Shown here: piece by piece, positions 8,410 through 17,260 of the stretch
How positions within the stretch are numbered: position 1 is the stretch's first letter
Layout of the letters: the number at the start of each line of letters is the position of its first letter
From: Pseudomonas sp. LRP2-20
Lineage (GTDB): Bacteria > Pseudomonadota > Gammaproteobacteria > Pseudomonadales > Pseudomonadaceae
Direction: 5' to 3'
NCBI RefSeq assembly: GCF_024349685.1
Contig: NZ_AP025944.1
Coordinates: forward strand, 5,225,001-5,289,000
DNA length: 64,000 bases
Translations under genes and position numbers: made by a program
Notes under the pieces: model-generated
What the model was told of the DNA's origin: nothing
Seen by the model: only the letters and a program-made list of their open reading frames with translations
The model's database searches: none

Positions 8410-9972
8410 TTGAGCCAAGCCCTAATCACTGCGTTGCAGAACCCTGCCCTGTACCCTCATCCCGTGGACGGGTTCCAACTCATCGAGACGCACATCTCCT
8501 GGGTCCTGCTCACCGGCGAGTACGCCTACAAGATCAAGAAGCCGATGAACTTCGGCTTCCTCGACTTCACCAGCCTGGGCCAGCGCGAGCATTTCTGTAA
8601 CGAAGAGTTGCGCCTGAACCAGCGCCTGACCGAAGGTCTGTACCTTGAAGTCCTGCCGATCACCGGCAGTGCCGAAGCGCCACAGATCGGCGGTGAAGGC
8701 GAAGCGATCGAATATGTGCTGAAGATGCGCCAGTTCCCCCAGGGCCAGATGCTCAATACCCTGCAGGCCAATGGCGAGCTGAATACCAGCCACATCGACC
8801 AGATGGCCCGGCAGATTGCCGAGTTCCACCTGCAGGCGCCAAAAGTGTCGCCGGAGCACCCGCTGGGTACCCCGGAAAGCGTGATGGCCCCGGTCGAGCA
8901 GAACTTCGAGCAGATCCGCCCGTTCCTCAGCGAAAAAGCCGACCTGCAGCAGCTGGACAACCTCCAGGCCTGGGCGCGCAGCAGCTTCGAGCGCCTGCAT
9001 GGCTTGCTGCAGGCGCGCAAGGCCAATGGTTTCATCCGTGAATGCCACGGTGACATTCACCTGGGCAACGCCACCCTGATCGACGGCAAGGTGGTGATTT
9101 TCGACTGCATCGAGTTCAACGAGCCGTTCCGCCTGACCGACGTCTACGCCGACATCGGCTTCCTCGCCATGGACCTGGAAGACCGTGGCCTCAAGTGCCT
9201 GGCACGACGCTTCGTCAGCCAGTACCTGGAGCTGACCGGCGACTACGAAGGCCTGGAACTGCTCAACTTCTACAAGGCCTACCGTGCACTGGTACGGGCC
9301 AAGGTCGCCCTGTTCAGCATGCCGGCCAATGCCGACGGCGTGCAGCGTGCCACCACCCTGCGCACCTACCGCAACTACGCCAACCTGGCGGAGAGTTACA
9401 GCGCCATCCCTTCCCGCCTGCTGGCCATCACCCATGGTGTGTCGGCGGTGGGCAAGAGCCATGTGTCCATGCGCCTGGTCGAGGCGCTGGGCGCGGTTCG
9501 CGTGCGCTCGGACGTGGAGCGCAAGCGCCTGTTCGGTGAACAACCGCAACAGAATGCGGGTCAGCTCGCTGCAGGTATCTATGACCAGGACGCCAGCGTG
9601 GCGACCTACCAGCGTCTGCATGAACTGGCGGCGACGATCTTGCGTGCTGGCTTGCCGGTGGTGCTCGATGCCACCTACCTCAAGGCAGAACAGCGCCAGG
9701 CCGCTGCGGCCGTGGCCAGCGAGACGGGCGTGCCTTTCCTGATCCTCGACTGCCATGCACCGGAAGCGGTGATCGCCAGCTGGTTGAAACAGCGCCAGGC
9801 CGAGAACAGCGACCCGTCGGATGCCACCCTGGAGGTCATCAAGGCACAGCAGGCCAGCCGTGAGCCACTGGATGCCCAGGAGCTGCTACACAGCACCCGC
9901 ATCGATACCCAGGAAGCCAGCGGCATGGACCAGGTGATCGAGCAGATTCGCCAGCGCCTGCCAGGCCTGTAA
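8410..9972 (+). CDS. Aminoglycoside-phosphotransferase-like kinase fused to a P-loop ATPase
   Basis: Two-domain protein of unknown substrate. The N-terminal half (about 1-330) is an APH/choline-kinase-like fold with the catalytic loop HGDIHLGN and the metal-binding segment IFDCIEFN. The C-terminal half is a zeta-toxin/chloramphenicol-kinase-like P-loop domain with Walker A GVSAVGKS and the conserved segment VRVRSDVERKRLFG. I start it at TTG 8410 (520 aa), since GGAAGGA lies six bases upstream and a CATAAT -10 candidate covers the alternative ATG at 8371. It is divergent from mrcB. Both domains look intact, so two phosphotransfer activities are likely; what they act on is unknown. Confidence 0.85.
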   Translation: MSQALITALQNPALYPHPVDGFQLIETHISWVLLTGEYAYKIKKPMNFGFLDFTSLGQREHFCNEELRLNQRLTEGLYLEVLPITGSAEAPQIGGEGEAIEYVLKMRQFPQGQMLNTLQANGELNTSHIDQMARQIAEFHLQAPKVSPEHPLGTPESVMAPVEQNFEQIRPFLSEKADLQQLDNLQAWARSSFERLHGLLQARKANGFIRECHGDIHLGNATLIDGKVVIFDCIEFNEPFRLTDVYADIGFLAMDLEDRGLKCLARRFVSQYLELTGDYEGLELLNFYKAYRALVRAKVALFSMPANADGVQRATTLRTYRNYANLAESYSAIPSRLLAITHGVSAVGKSHVSMRLVEALGAVRVRSDVERKRLFGEQPQQNAGQLAAGIYDQDASVATYQRLHELAATILRAGLPVVLDATYLKAEQRQAAAAVASETGVPFLILDCHAPEAVIASWLKQRQAENSDPSDATLEVIKAQQASREPLDAQELLHSTRIDTQEASGMDQVIEQIRQRLPGL

Positions 9973-9985
9973 GTTCGCTTTACGC

Positions 9986-10012
9986 CTGTTCCGGCCCGTT
10001 GCCGGGACAGGC
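9986..10012. repeat. GC-rich hairpin downstream of the kinase/ATPase gene
   Basis: An imperfect inverted repeat (cctgttccggc / gccgggacagg) 14 bases after the stop codon, without a T tract. It may be a degenerate REP or a weak terminator. The rest of 9973-10145 shows nothing else. Confidence 0.4.
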
Positions 10013-10145
10013 TCCTCCCCCAGGCCAGGACAGCTCGTCGTCCCCGATGGCAAAAGGCCGCGCATTTCCCAACCCCCGCTACACTCCTTTCTGACCTGCT
10101 CGCGATTTATCCCCTAGACCCGTTCAGCCATCGCAAGGAGGCTCG

Positions 10146-10424
10146 ATGAACGATGAATTGCAGCATCTGAAGAATCTTGGCAAGACCTCTGCGCAGTGGT
10201 TGCATGCGGCCGGTATCCACAGTGCATCGGACTTGCGCCGGCTGGGCGCCGTGGGTGCTTACCAGGCGGTGAAAACACGAGGATTCCGGGCGTCGAAGGT
10301 GCTGTTGTACGCCATTGAAGGTGCATTGCTGGACATGCACTGGAACGATTTGCCAGCCGAACGCAAGGAAGCGCTCAATCAACAACTCGATGCGAAATGC
10401 CCCATGCAAAAAAATATGAAATAA
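10146..10424 (+). CDS. TfoX C-terminal domain protein
   Basis: A 92-residue protein matching the C-terminal half of TfoX/Sxy: LKNLGKTSAQWLHAAGIHSASDLRRLGAV is the helix-hairpin-helix-like opening typical of the family. The N-terminal TfoX domain is absent, as is common for stand-alone versions in Pseudomonas. The ATG at 10146 follows GCAAGGAGGCTCG, a near-perfect ribosome site. It lies just upstream of the PrrF sRNA. TfoX proteins regulate competence in other genera, but nothing here shows that role for this short form. Confidence 0.85.
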   Translation: MNDELQHLKNLGKTSAQWLHAAGIHSASDLRRLGAVGAYQAVKTRGFRASKVLLYAIEGALLDMHWNDLPAERKEALNQQLDAKCPMQKNMK

Positions 10425-10438
10425 ACGCACGAAGGGGA

Positions 10439-10471
10439 TTGACGCCGTAATGAGAATCGTTATGATTATCA
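10439..10471 (+). promoter_or_regulatory. PrrF promoter overlapped by a Fur box
   Basis: TTGACG (about 10439-10444) and TATGAT (10461-10466) are 16 bases apart. The sequence AATGAGAATCGTTATGAT, running into TATCA (10449-10471), matches the Fur consensus of repeated GATAAT-like units and covers the -10 region. This predicts repression by Fur-iron and expression in iron starvation. Confidence 0.8.
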
Positions 10472-10473
10472 CA

Positions 10474-10586
10474 AATGGTCGCGAGACTGGTTGGATAAAC
10501 TAAGAGCCCCTGGTTCGGACTCTCAGATTATCTCCTCATCAGGCTAATCACGGTTATTGACCCGGCATTTTGCCGGGTCTTTTTTT
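10474..10586 (+). ncRNA. prrF: PrrF iron-responsive small RNA
   Basis: About 113 nt. Recognised by the 5' GGTCGCGAGA stem start and the highly conserved antisense core CAGATTATCTCCTCATCAGG with GCTAATCACGG, followed by a terminator hairpin, all as in PrrF1/PrrF2 of Pseudomonas. In iron starvation PrrF base-pairs with mRNAs of iron-containing proteins (such as sodB and TCA enzymes) and represses them with Hfq. Its place between the TfoX-C gene and the haem-uptake operon matches the P. aeruginosa locus, but only one copy is present here, where P. aeruginosa has two in tandem. Confidence 0.92.
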
Positions 10587-10587
10587 G
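10559..10587 (+). terminator. PrrF rho-independent terminator
   Basis: Perfect stem gacccggca / tgccgggtc followed by a run of T residues. It forms the 3' end of PrrF and also separates it from the convergent chaN gene. Confidence 0.92.
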
Positions 10588-10621
10588 CCCGCAGGTTTAC
10601 CCCCGCCTTGGCCCGTGACGG

Positions 10622-11509
10622 CTATTGGCGCAACTGGGCACAATAGTCCTGCTCAGGCATCGCTGCCGTGTACCAGACATAGTCGGCCACCCCAGGCCCG
10701 ACCTGTTCGCCTGCCTCCACCAGCAGCACTACCTTGCTCACGCCCTTCGCGCCCAGATCGGCGAGATGCAAAGGCACCCCCAGGTCCTTGCGCGCGTGGT
10801 ACGCACCGGCGAACAGCAATGCTGGCTGCGGCGCTACCAGCAGCCGTTCGGCCATACGCCGATCACGCTGTTGCTGCACAGCCAGCATCGCTGGCAGCTG
10901 GCTTTCCGGCAGCAGGCCACAATGCCCCTGTTTCACCTGTTCCAGCAGTGCCGCCCTGACCGCTGGCGCATTTGACCGGGTTCCCGGCAGAGCCGACGGG
11001 CGCCGATAGGCCTGGCGCATTTCTGCCGGTGACAGGTTGGCCGCCAGCAGCGGCACAGGGTGTTGCAAGGCCTCCCGCACGATAGGGCCATATAGCTGCC
11101 AGTCCCAGCCATCCTCCCAGGCCAACGCCTTGGGCAGGTCATGCGGCAATTGCGCCTGCCCCATGAGCGCATCGACGCGGGCCTGCTGCTCGGGTTGCAG
11201 CATTTCCAACAGCAAACTGCCCTGCGCCCGGCGTTGCTGCAGTGCACGCAGCAACCACAGCTGCAAGGCGTGATGGTCCGGGTTGTCATGCTTCTCACCG
11301 ACCAATACCCGCGGCGCAGCAGCCAAGCCCTCGATCAGCTGTTCAGGGCTGATCACCTGGCCACTGGCCAGATCGAGGATCTGCCCCAGTTCGGCGTTAT
11401 CCCGCCCTTCGCTGCTCTGCCAGGCAGGCAACGGCGGCAGGCTGGCCTGGCATCCACCCAACGCCAGCGCCAGGCACAGTAATGAACCGCACAGCAAAGG
11501 ATGAGCCAT
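10622..11509 (-). CDS. ChaN family haem-associated lipoprotein
   Basis: A 295-residue predicted lipoprotein with signal peptide and lipobox LGGC (Cys20). The ChaN domain shows the conserved LVGEKHDNPDHHALQLWLL block and the FAGAYHARKDLGVPLHL block with its Tyr-His pair; in the Campylobacter and Pseudomonas homologues (ChaN/PhuW) this fold binds haem at a dimer interface. The ATG at 11509 has GGAGGCACTGCCC in front. It is the last gene of hmuT-hmuU-hmuV-chaN, 12 bases after hmuV, so a role in haem handling at the outer membrane is likely. Confidence 0.85.
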   Translation of the reverse strand: MAHPLLCGSLLCLALALGGCQASLPPLPAWQSSEGRDNAELGQILDLASGQVISPEQLIEGLAAAPRVLVGEKHDNPDHHALQLWLLRALQQRRAQGSLLLEMLQPEQQARVDALMGQAQLPHDLPKALAWEDGWDWQLYGPIVREALQHPVPLLAANLSPAEMRQAYRRPSALPGTRSNAPAVRAALLEQVKQGHCGLLPESQLPAMLAVQQQRDRRMAERLLVAPQPALLFAGAYHARKDLGVPLHLADLGAKGVSKVVLLVEAGEQVGPGVADYVWYTAAMPEQDYCAQLRQ

Positions 11510-11521
11510 GGGCAGTGCCTC

Positions 11522-12289
11522 CTAGCGGGTAATGATCAGCGGGTGGCCCCGCTCCGGGTGTGCCTGAACCAGCACATCAATACCGAATACAGCCTTGAGT
11601 GACACAGGCGTCAGTACCTCCTGCGGCGTGGCCAAGGCATGGCAGCGCCCGCTTTCGAGCAGCAGGATGCGATCACAGTAGCGCGCTGCCAGGTTCAGGT
11701 CATGCAGGATCACCAGCACGGCGGCGCCACAGTCGGCAAAACGGCGCACGGCGTCCAGGGTCGTGTGCTGATGCAGCGGGTCGAGCATCGATGTCGGCTC
11801 ATCCAGCAACAGCGTGGTGCCCTCCTCGCCAGGCCAAAGCTGAGCCAGCACGCGGGCCAGATGCACCCTTTGCCGCTCGCCACCCGACAAGGCCAGGTAA
11901 CTGCGACCCACCAGGTGCGCGGCATCGGCTGCCTGCAGGGCCCCTTCGATGATCTCGGCATCACGCAGTTGCCCGGTGTCGTGAGGCATGCGCCCCATGG
12001 CCACCACTTCCTCGACCTTGAACGAGAACCCCAGGCTGGACACCTGCGGCAGCACCGCCAGGCGCCTGGCGCGCGCCTGCCCTGCCCAGTCGGCCAGCGG
12101 CCGGCCTTGCAGCGTCACATGCCCGCGATCCGGCGCCAGCTCGCCCGACAAAACACCCAGCAGGCTGCTCTTGCCGGCGCCATTGGGGCCGAGAACGCCT
12201 ACGACCTGCCCAGGGCTCAGATGCAGATCAATACCGTGCAACACGTCATGGCTGCCCCGCCTCAAGTGCAGCCCTTCGACTTGCAACAT
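11522..12289 (-). CDS. hmuV: Hemin ABC transporter ATP-binding protein
   Basis: Energises haem import through HmuU. The 255 residues carry Walker [10 protein letters not shown], signature LSGGERQRV, Walker [12 protein letters not shown] and an H-loop His in VLVILHDLN. The correct start is the ATG at 12289 (MLQVEGLHL); an open frame continues upstream to 12700 but lies inside hmuU. The A of this ATG is the last base of the hmuU stop (TGATG), so translation is coupled. Confidence 0.93.
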   Translation of the reverse strand: MLQVEGLHLRRGSHDVLHGIDLHLSPGQVVGVLGPNGAGKSSLLGVLSGELAPDRGHVTLQGRPLADWAGQARARRLAVLPQVSSLGFSFKVEEVVAMGRMPHDTGQLRDAEIIEGALQAADAAHLVGRSYLALSGGERQRVHLARVLAQLWPGEEGTTLLLDEPTSMLDPLHQHTTLDAVRRFADCGAAVLVILHDLNLAARYCDRILLLESGRCHALATPQEVLTPVSLKAVFGIDVLVQAHPERGHPLIITR

Positions 12290-13326
12290 CAACTGCGCCC
12301 TCGTATCAGCAGAATCAGGAAGAACGGCGCACCGATAAAGGCGGTGACGATACCGATGGGCAGCTCGGCGGGCGCCAGCAGCAGCCGTGCCGCAAGGTCG
12401 GCGAACAGCATGAGTATGCCGCCGGCCAGCAACGATGCAGGCAGTACCACGCGGTGATCGGGACCTGCCAGCAAGCGCACCAGGTGAGGTACAAGCAGGC
12501 CAATGAACCCGATCAGCCCCGCCGCCGCCACCGCTGCGCCCACACCCAACGCCGTGCAGAACACCAGTTCGCGCTTGAGCCGCTCCACGTCGACGCCCAG
12601 GTGCCGTGCCTCCGACTCTCCCAGCAACAACGCATTCAACGCCTTTGCGCGGCGCGGCAACCACATCGCCACACCGCCTGCGATCAGCAGCAAAGGCCAA
12701 AGGCGTTCGTAGCTGGCACCGTTGAGGCTCCCCAGGTTCCAGAAGGTCAGCGTACGCAGGGTGGCATCATCGGCCAGGTAGGAAAACAAGCCTACGGCAG
12801 CACCGCCCAGCGCAGTCATGGCCACACCGGCCAGCAACATCGTGGCGACATTGGTCTGGCCGTCGCGACGCCCCAGGCGATAGACCAGCGCGGTCACGCC
12901 CAGCCCGCCGATGAAGGCACACAGCGACAACAGGTAGGGGGCAAGCGCCTCCGGCATCCCTCCAAGCCAGCTGCCGCCCACGATGGCCACCGCCGCGCCC
13001 ATCGCCGCCCCAGCGGCAACCCCCACCAGACCAGGGTCGGCCAGCGGGTTACGAAACAGCCCCTGCATGGCCACACCTGACAATGCCAGTACCGCGCCCA
13101 CTGCCAACCCCAGCAAGGTGCGCGGCAGACGGATCTGCCCGAGGATCATCTCGGCCTGCTGCACGCCGTCTGCAGCAAGCGGCAAACCCAACAGGCGCAG
13201 GCCCGCTCGCAGGGTATCGACCAGCGGCAGGCTGACCGGCCCCAAGGCCAGCGACAGCCAGATCGCCAGCAAGCACAGCAGTGTCAGGCAAACAAACAGC
13301 GTTCGCGGCTGGATCCGTTGTTTCAT
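12289..13326 (-). CDS. hmuU: Hemin ABC transporter permease (FecCD family)
   Basis: Inner-membrane permease of the BtuC/FecCD type, 345 residues with about ten hydrophobic helices. Family landmarks are [33 protein letters not shown] near 70-105 and the coupling-helix and C-terminal region [20 protein letters not shown]. It forms the haem channel with HmuV and receives haem from HmuT. The ATG overlaps the hmuT stop by four bases (ATGA) and its own stop overlaps hmuV. Confidence 0.94.
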   Translation of the reverse strand: MKQRIQPRTLFVCLTLLCLLAIWLSLALGPVSLPLVDTLRAGLRLLGLPLAADGVQQAEMILGQIRLPRTLLGLAVGAVLALSGVAMQGLFRNPLADPGLVGVAAGAAMGAAVAIVGGSWLGGMPEALAPYLLSLCAFIGGLGVTALVYRLGRRDGQTNVATMLLAGVAMTALGGAAVGLFSYLADDATLRTLTFWNLGSLNGASYERLWPLLLIAGGVAMWLPRRAKALNALLLGESEARHLGVDVERLKRELVFCTALGVGAAVAAAGLIGFIGLLVPHLVRLLAGPDHRVVLPASLLAGGILMLFADLAARLLLAPAELPIGIVTAFIGAPFFLILLIRGRS

Positions 13327-14198
13327 TTGGCAGCGCTTGCCGGGTAGAACGCAGTCGCCAAATCCTGCAAAGCGGTTGGCAGGCGCGGGCCAAGGCCACC
13401 CACCAGCAAGGTCGGATCGATCGACACCAGGCGCTTGTCACGTACCGCACGGGAGGCAGCCAGCGCCGGGTTTTCTTTGAGTAGCGCCTGCAAGGCCTGC
13501 TCGCCGCTCAGCGCACGGTCAGAGAACACCACGACATCCGGGTCGAGCGCCGCCAGCGCCTCATTGGAAAAGTTCTTGTAGCCTTGGTGCTCGGCCAGGT
13601 TGCGTGCCCCCGCCTGGCGCAACACCCAGTCCCCTGCCGTGCCCTGCCCGGCAATCAGCGGTTTGGCGCCGGCATGGCCAACCAGCAGCAACACACCTGG
13701 CGCCTTGTGATGCTGCTGGGCCTGCTTGACCTGTAATTGCAGCGCTTCGAGTTGCTGGTGATAGCTGGCCGTCAACTGTGCAGCTTTCTCCTCGACGCCC
13801 AGCAAAGCGCCCAGGTGCTTGAGGTTCTCGTCCACGGCAGTCAGCTCGGCCTGGCTGGAGAACAGCTCGACACGCACGCCCGCCTTGCGCACCTGCGCCA
13901 GCACGGGCGGCGGCCCCATTTCTTCGGTGCCGACCAGCACATCCGGGTGCAGGCTGAGAATGCCCTCGGCCGACAACTGCCGCTGATAACCGATACTTGG
14001 CAAAACCTTCAGCGACGCAGGGTGCTGGCTGGTGGTATCGACGCCCACCAGGCGTGGCTCGCCGCCCAGTTCACTGATCCACTCGCTGAGCGCCCCACCC
14101 GCACTGACCCAGCGCTGCGGCAGTTCGGCGGCCAAGGCCTGGGTGGCAACAACAAGCGCTGCGCACAGGGCGAGCAAGCCAGCGGGACGGCGCATCAT
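13323..14198 (-). CDS. hmuT: Periplasmic hemin-binding protein
   Basis: Class III solute-binding protein (291 aa from ATG 14198) delivering haem to HmuUV. The signal peptide covers roughly residues 1-24 (RRPAGLLALCAALVVATQALA). The mature part has the two lobes joined by a long helix, with haem-binding-type motifs VGVDTTSQHP and SIGYQRQLSAEGILSL. A second ATG at 14195 is equally possible; AGAAGGAATCCG precedes both. First gene of the haem operon, behind a Fur box at 14286-14304. No TonB-dependent haem receptor gene is adjacent in this window. Confidence 0.92.
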   Translation of the reverse strand: MMRRPAGLLALCAALVVATQALAAELPQRWVSAGGALSEWISELGGEPRLVGVDTTSQHPASLKVLPSIGYQRQLSAEGILSLHPDVLVGTEEMGPPPVLAQVRKAGVRVELFSSQAELTAVDENLKHLGALLGVEEKAAQLTASYHQQLEALQLQVKQAQQHHKAPGVLLLVGHAGAKPLIAGQGTAGDWVLRQAGARNLAEHQGYKNFSNEALAALDPDVVVFSDRALSGEQALQALLKENPALAASRAVRDKRLVSIDPTLLVGGLGPRLPTALQDLATAFYPASAAK

Positions 14199-14285
14199 CG
14201 GATTCCTTCTGAAGGCGGGCCGCACGCCTTGTGGCGGGCGGCAGAACTGCGCACCATAGGCGGCTGACGCAGCGAATGCGGGCAA

Positions 14286-14304
14286 TTTGATAATTATTCG
14301 CATT
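14286..14304. promoter_or_regulatory. Fur box between hmuT and the Rieske gene
   Basis: On the minus strand TGCGAATAATTATCA matches the 7-1-7 Fur consensus TGATAATnATTATCA at 12 of 14 informative positions. It lies 88 bases from the hmuT start and 43 bases from the Rieske gene start, so it could control both. Confidence 0.75.
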
Positions 14305-14346
14305 GAAGCGTCAAGCCATCACTTTGTTTCACGAGCCTTCCCTGCA

Positions 14347-14664
14347 ATGCACTTTCTCTGTCCTTCCGCAGCCCTGGCCGAGGGCCACAGCCGCGCCTTC
14401 AGCGTAGACGGCATCGACCTGTTCGGCGTGCGCCGCCACGGTCAGGTGCATCTCTACCGCAACCACTGCCCACATCGCGGCATCCCGCTGAACTGGGCGC
14501 CAGACGCGTTTCTTGATGACAGCGCCAGCCTGATCCACTGCGCCCATCATGGCGCGCTGTTTCTGATCGACAATGGCGAGTGCGTGGCAGGCCCCTGCGA
14601 AGGCGAGATGCTGCAGGCCCTGGACTGCCATGAAGACAGCCAGGGCATCTGGCTCAAGGGTTGA
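14347..14664 (+). CDS. Rieske (2Fe-2S) domain protein
   Basis: Small soluble ferredoxin-like protein of 105 residues (start ATG 14347, [13 protein letters not shown]). Both halves of the Rieske cluster site are present: C-P-H in [11 protein letters not shown] and C-A-H-H in [10 protein letters not shown], so Cys2His2 ligation of a 2Fe-2S cluster is expected. It has no oxygenase domain and resembles the NirD/BphF-like single-domain group. It leaves divergently from the haem operon and probably shares its Fur box. Its 3' end overlaps the convergent sfsA gene by 11 bases. Redox partner unknown. Confidence 0.85.
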   Translation: MHFLCPSAALAEGHSRAFSVDGIDLFGVRRHGQVHLYRNHCPHRGIPLNWAPDAFLDDSASLIHCAHHGALFLIDNGECVAGPCEGEMLQALDCHEDSQGIWLKG

Positions 14665-15364
14665 GCAACACCGGCAGCGGACGGTCGATGACGAGTTGCT
14701 CGCTATCCAGGCGCACACCGTACGCCAGCACCTCGACCCCGTCCGCCACCGCAGCGCGCAAGGCGCTGGCATAGGCGTAGTCGATCTCCTCGGCGGGGCG
14801 CACGGCCTCGATACCGGTAAGGTTCACACAGTACAGCTGCACGGCACGAATACCCTGGCGGGCCAGGGCCGCCAGCTCGCGCAGGTGCTTGGCGCCACGC
14901 TGGGTCACGGCATCCGGGAACGCCGCCACGGCAGTATCCGGATAACCCAGGGTCACGCTCTTGACCTCGACATAGGCCGGCCCGTCGGCGAATTCCAGGC
15001 GAAAATCCACCCGGCTGCGTTCTTCGCCATAGGCGACCTCACGTTTAAGCGCGGTAAAGCCGGCCAGCTCATGGATCACGCCGGCGCGCAGTGCCTCTTC
15101 CACCAACCCATTGGCCCGCCCGGTATTGATGCAGGCCAGCCGGCCCTGGGGCGTTTCGCTGATTTCCCAGGTACCTGGCAGCTTGCGCTTGGGGTCATTG
15201 GAGCGGCTGAACCACACCTGCCCGCCCTCGCGCATGCAATTGAGCATGGAGCCGGTGTTCGGGCAGTGGATGGTCAGTTGCTCGCCATTGGCCAGCTCGA
15301 TGTCGGCCAGAAAGCGCTTGTAGCGGCGCAGCAGGCGCCCCTGTTCCAGTTGAGGAAAGAACAC
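14654..15364 (-). CDS. sfsA: DNA/RNA-binding sugar fermentation stimulation protein SfsA
   Basis: SfsA family protein, 236 residues, the usual length. Landmarks are the N-terminal OB-like domain ([20 protein letters not shown], then HCPNTGSM) and the C-terminal nuclease-like domain with [10 protein letters not shown] and [20 protein letters not shown], whose acidic and Lys residues resemble a PD-(D/E)XK centre. In E. coli it was linked to maltose-gene activation; its molecular role is still unclear. It starts at GTG 15364, three bases after the aminotransferase stop, so the two are co-transcribed. Confidence 0.93.
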   Translation of the reverse strand: MFFPQLEQGRLLRRYKRFLADIELANGEQLTIHCPNTGSMLNCMREGGQVWFSRSNDPKRKLPGTWEISETPQGRLACINTGRANGLVEEALRAGVIHELAGFTALKREVAYGEERSRVDFRLEFADGPAYVEVKSVTLGYPDTAVAAFPDAVTQRGAKHLRELAALARQGIRAVQLYCVNLTGIEAVRPAEEIDYAYASALRAAVADGVEVLAYGVRLDSEQLVIDRPLPVLLNP

Positions 15365-15367
15365 CCT

Positions 15368-16540
15368 TTACCCCTGCCAGCTGCGCAGCCCGCGGGCGAT
15401 GCGTTCGACCGCCTGCTCCAGGCGCGGCAGGCTCTGGGTGTAGGCAAACCGCACATGGTGGCCGGCCAGGTGGCGGCCGAAGTCCAGGCCCGGGGTAAAG
15501 GCCAGATGTTCGGTTTCGAGGAAATGCTGGCAGAAGGCAAAGGCATCGCCACCGAATGCACTGATGTCGGCATACAGGTAGAACGCCCCCTGCGGCTCGA
15601 CGGCAATGCGGAAGCCCAGTTCACGCAAGGCCGGCAACAGATAGTCGCGGCGACGGGCAAATTCGGCACGGCGTTCTTCGAAAATCGCCAGCGTTTCCGG
15701 CTGGAAACAAGCCAGTGCCGCATGCTGGGCCATGCTCGGTGCACTGATGTAGAGGTTCTGCGCCAGCTTCTCCAGGTCGGCCACGGCATTGGGCGGTGCC
15801 ACCAGCCAACCGAGCCGCCAACCGGTCATGCCGAAATACTTGGAAAAACTATTAAGGACAAACGCCGAGTCGTCCACTTCCAGCACACTCGGCGCATCCA
15901 TGCCGTAGGTCAGGCCGTGGTAGATCTCGTCCACCACCAGGTGACCATGGCGCTCATGGGTGGCCTTGGACAGGCTGGCCAGCTCGTCGCGGCCCAGTAC
16001 GGTGCCGGTCGGGTTGGCAGGCGAAGCGACCAGGGCGCCGACACTGTCCTTGTCCCAGTAGCGCTCGACCAGGTCGGCGGTCAGCTGATAGTTGACCTCA
16101 GGCCCCACCGGCACCAGCTGCGCGCCGCCTTCGACCAGACGCAGGAAATGGCGGTTGCACGGATAGCCCGGGTCGGCCAGCAGCCAGTGCTTGCCGGGGT
16201 CGACCAGCAGGCTGCTGGCCAGCAGCAATGCACCGGAACCGCCCGGTGTGACCAGAATCCGTTCTGGGTCGACTTGCAGGCCATAGCGCTGACCATAGAA
16301 GCCGGCGATGGCTTCGCGCAGCGCTGGCAGCCCGCGGGCGGCGGTATAGCGGGTATGCCCGGCGGCCAACGCGGCCTGGCCTGCCGCGACGATCGGTGCG
16401 GCGGTGGTGAAATCCGGCTCGCCGATTTCCAGATGGATCACATCATGACCGGCCGCTTGCAGCTCGTTGGCCCGCGCCAGCAACGCCATGACGTGGAAGG
16501 GTTCGATGGCGCGGCTGCGCGCACTGTAGGGGTGGGCCAT
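15368..16540 (-). CDS. Pyridoxal-phosphate-dependent class I/II aminotransferase
   Basis: Fold-type I aminotransferase of 390 residues. The PLP lysine lies in LNSFSKYFGMTGWRLGW, the phosphate-binding Arg is in the same motif, and the substrate-carboxylate Arg is near VRFAYTQSLPRLEQ at the C-terminus. The N-terminal block HLEIGEPDFTTAAPIV fits the aspartate/prephenate/alanine-type subfamily; the exact substrate cannot be told from sequence. It heads a two-gene unit with sfsA and is divergent from dksA. Confidence 0.9.
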   Translation of the reverse strand: MAHPYSARSRAIEPFHVMALLARANELQAAGHDVIHLEIGEPDFTTAAPIVAAGQAALAAGHTRYTAARGLPALREAIAGFYGQRYGLQVDPERILVTPGGSGALLLASSLLVDPGKHWLLADPGYPCNRHFLRLVEGGAQLVPVGPEVNYQLTADLVERYWDKDSVGALVASPANPTGTVLGRDELASLSKATHERHGHLVVDEIYHGLTYGMDAPSVLEVDDSAFVLNSFSKYFGMTGWRLGWLVAPPNAVADLEKLAQNLYISAPSMAQHAALACFQPETLAIFEERRAEFARRRDYLLPALRELGFRIAVEPQGAFYLYADISAFGGDAFAFCQHFLETEHLAFTPGLDFGRHLAGHHVRFAYTQSLPRLEQAVERIARGLRSWQG

Positions 16541-16750
16541 GACCTTCTCTCAAATGGGTCTAAACTGTTGATTCTACCTTTGCACGGCAGCGAACGTGAG
16601 GCGCTTACCGCTGTCAACTGCTAAGGTCGGGCGGGGTAGCGCACCCCCGATCTATCTGGTAAGTTCGGCGGCTCGCAGTCGCAGGGCCGGCGGGTGCCGG
16701 AGATGGAGCAGCCTGCGCATTGGATCAGATGAGTGAGAGGCGGTCTATTC

Positions 16751-17197
16751 ATGTCCACCGTAGAAAAGCAAAAAACCGGTCAGACCATGTACGGTGTCGA
16801 GCCCTATAAAGAGACCAAGGGCGAAGAGTACATGGGCGAGCCCATGAAGACGCACTTCACCAAGCTTCTCAATGCTTGGAAAGGCGAGCTCATGCAGAGT
16901 GTCGACCGCACCGTAGACCACATGAAGGACGAAGCTGCGAACTTCCCGGACCCGGCCGACCGCGCCAGCCAGGAAGAAGAGTTTGCCTTGGAGCTGCGCA
17001 ATCGCGATCGCGAGCGCAAGCTGATCAAGAAGATCGACAAGACGCTGCAGAAAATCCAGGACGAAGAGTACGGCTGGTGCGACTCCTGTGGTATCGAGAT
17101 CGGCCTGCGCCGTCTGGAAGCCCGTCCGACCGCCGACCTGTGCTTCGACTGCAAGGAAATCTCGGAGAAAAAGGAAAAGACCGTCGGCAAAGGCTGA
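16751..17197 (+). CDS. dksA: RNA polymerase-binding transcription factor DksA
   Basis: Binds the RNA polymerase secondary channel and with ppGpp lowers rRNA transcription and raises amino-acid promoters. The 148 residues include the coiled-coil tip FPDPADRASQEEE with the two functional Asp residues, and a four-Cys zinc finger (CDSC at about 114-117, CFDC at about 135-138), so this is the zinc form, not the Cys-poor DksA2. The start is ATG 16751; a frame extension to 16733 is upstream sequence. It is followed by a terminator and gluQRS, the conserved order in gamma-proteobacteria. Confidence 0.96.
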   Translation: MSTVEKQKTGQTMYGVEPYKETKGEEYMGEPMKTHFTKLLNAWKGELMQSVDRTVDHMKDEAANFPDPADRASQEEEFALELRNRDRERKLIKKIDKTLQKIQDEEYGWCDSCGIEIGLRRLEARPTADLCFDCKEISEKKEKTVGKG

Positions 17198-17211
17198 CCC
17201 TTCTCCCATCC

Positions 17212-17241
17212 GAACGGGGCGCATCTTGCGCCCCGTTTCAT
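17212..17241 (+). terminator. Terminator between dksA and gluQRS
   Basis: Perfect stem aacggggcgca / tgcgccccgtt, loop tct, followed by a T-rich tail. It is close enough to gluQRS that read-through may be needed for gluQRS expression, as known for E. coli dksA-gluQ. Confidence 0.8.
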
Positions 17242-17260
17242 TTATATGCCCGGCAACGCC

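Noticed and set aside
12290..12700. Upstream extension of the hmuV frame
   Set aside because: It lies wholly inside hmuU and has no ABC-family sequence; the true start is ATG 12289.
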